A stretch of 6,437 bases of DNA, from assembly GCA_018814245.1 (NCBI GenBank), contig JAHIZN010000166.1, forward strand, positions 1 through 6,437. Reading direction: 5' to 3'. Positions within the stretch are counted from its first letter, which is position 1, and every line of letters starts with the position of its first letter. The notes under the pieces are model-generated. The model did not search any database, was not told the DNA's origin, and was given only the letters and a program-made list of their open reading frames with translations. Positions 6,291 through 6,437 of the stretch are shown in pieces. Source of the DNA: a bacterium. Its GTDB lineage: Bacteria > UBA9089 > CG2-30-40-21. The position numbers were made by a program, and so were the translations under genes.

Positions 6291-6312
6291 TGCACTCCAT
6301 TTGTCAAGACAA
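6286..6312 (-). repeat. Terminal inverted-repeat region (IRR) of the IS with outward TTGACA
   Basis: Reading outward on the minus strand, the end is TTGTCTTGACAAATGG followed by AGTGCACTACA. It holds a 12-bp palindrome TTGTC-TT-GACAA (6312-6301) and a perfect -35 hexamer TTGACA (6307-6302), 16 bases from the tip. In IS3-family elements an outward -35 in this end joins a -10 in the other end when the circular intermediate forms. The partner end cannot be seen. Confidence 0.6.
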
Positions 6313-6326
6313 TTTTTATTAAATTT

Positions 6327-6362
6327 TACGAGAGAGGTCATTTCCCTCATGGTCGTATTTTT
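6327..6362 (+). terminator. Possible terminator hairpin at the IS end
   Basis: TACGA (6327-6331) pairs with TCGTA (6353-6357), and an inner GAGG/CCTC stem closes on a 7-base loop with small internal mismatches. Five Ts follow at 6358-6362. On the plus strand it could stop transcription entering the element from the HEAT gene. The stem is imperfect and overlaps the transposase stop codon, so this is tentative. Confidence 0.35.
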
Positions 6363-6437
6363 ATGCAATTATTCTCAAATTCTGCCGGGCTCATATATCC
6401 AATAGCCGAATGAATGTACGAAGTATTGTAATCATAA
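6347..6437 (-). CDS. IS3-family transposase OrfB, C-terminal fragment
   Basis: The last 29 codons and the TGA stop (6349-6347) of a minus-strand gene are visible; the N-terminal part lies beyond the right edge. The peptide reads YDYNTSYIHSAIGYMSPAEF and ends ENNCIKIRP. It matches the classic C-terminus of IS3-type DDE integrases (YN-x(2-3)-HSALGYLSPxEFE), which follows the catalytic glutamate helix. The DDE residues themselves are off-window. It would act with OrfA, usually as a frameshift fusion, to move the element. Confidence 0.85.
   Translation of the reverse strand, partial: YDYNTSYIHSAIGYMSPAEFENNCIKIRP

Larger units (their letters stand above)
6286..6437 (-). mobile_element. IS3-family insertion sequence, transposase-distal (right) end
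   Basis: The element begins with TGTAGTGCACTCC at 6286, exactly where the HEAT coding pattern stops, and contains the 3' end of an IS3-type orfB reading toward this end. The rest of the element, its other end and the second copy of the target duplication are off-window. The terminal TGTAGTG resembles ends of the IS150-like group, but subgroup is not certain. Confidence 0.8.

Noticed and set aside
5768..6307. Two minus-strand frames opposite the HEAT gene (66 and 109 codons)
   Set aside because: They are shadows of the HEAT coding frame; the second even spans the IS boundary, which no native gene would.

Overview
The window looks like accessory DNA from an uncultured or little-studied bacterium of moderate-to-low GC. 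It pairs a giant secreted surface-type protein (LVIVD beta-propeller followed by alternating adhesion-like modules), a signal-anchored HEAT-repeat protein and an IS3-family insertion sequence. This protein style is common in candidate phyla and Planctomycete/Omnitrophota-type genomes, but nothing here fixes the taxon.

Region 1 (1-4596, minus strand) is one reading frame of 1532 codons without a stop. It starts with ATG at 4596 and runs off the left edge. It encodes a signal peptide, a short N-terminal domain with three cysteines, seven LVIVD-type repeats about 43 residues apart (probably one seven-bladed propeller), and then an alternating array of Ser/Thr-rich KNH-like beta-sandwiches and Big_5-like Ig domains. 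The distal modules are the most alike: bases 1-300 repeat bases 1231-1530 at 93% identity, in register, exactly 410 codons apart.

Region 2 (4597-5441) has no gene I can defend. It holds a candidate sigma-70 promoter with an embedded palindrome for the giant gene, a very good sigma-54 (-24/-12) promoter on the plus strand that leads within about 60 nt into two hairpins (a possible small RNA), a pair of 17-bp TGTCC/GGACA imperfect palindromes 31 bp apart, and a pair of 14-bp direct repeats 20 bp apart. The last two resemble multiple terminal repeats of a decayed transposable element.

Region 3 (5442-6290, plus strand) is a HEAT-repeat gene with an N-terminal signal/anchor. It is interrupted in the middle of a repeat: its TAG stop lies within the terminal TGTAG of the insertion sequence that begins at 6286.

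Region 4 (6286-6437) is the right end of an IS3-family element on the minus strand. It contains the last 29 codons of the OrfB transposase, a terminal sequence with an outward TTGACA, and a hairpin.

The giant gene and the HEAT gene are divergent and need not be functionally linked. Most of the interest lies in the modular repeat evolution of the giant protein, the orphan sigma-54 promoter with hairpins, and the IS-truncated gene.
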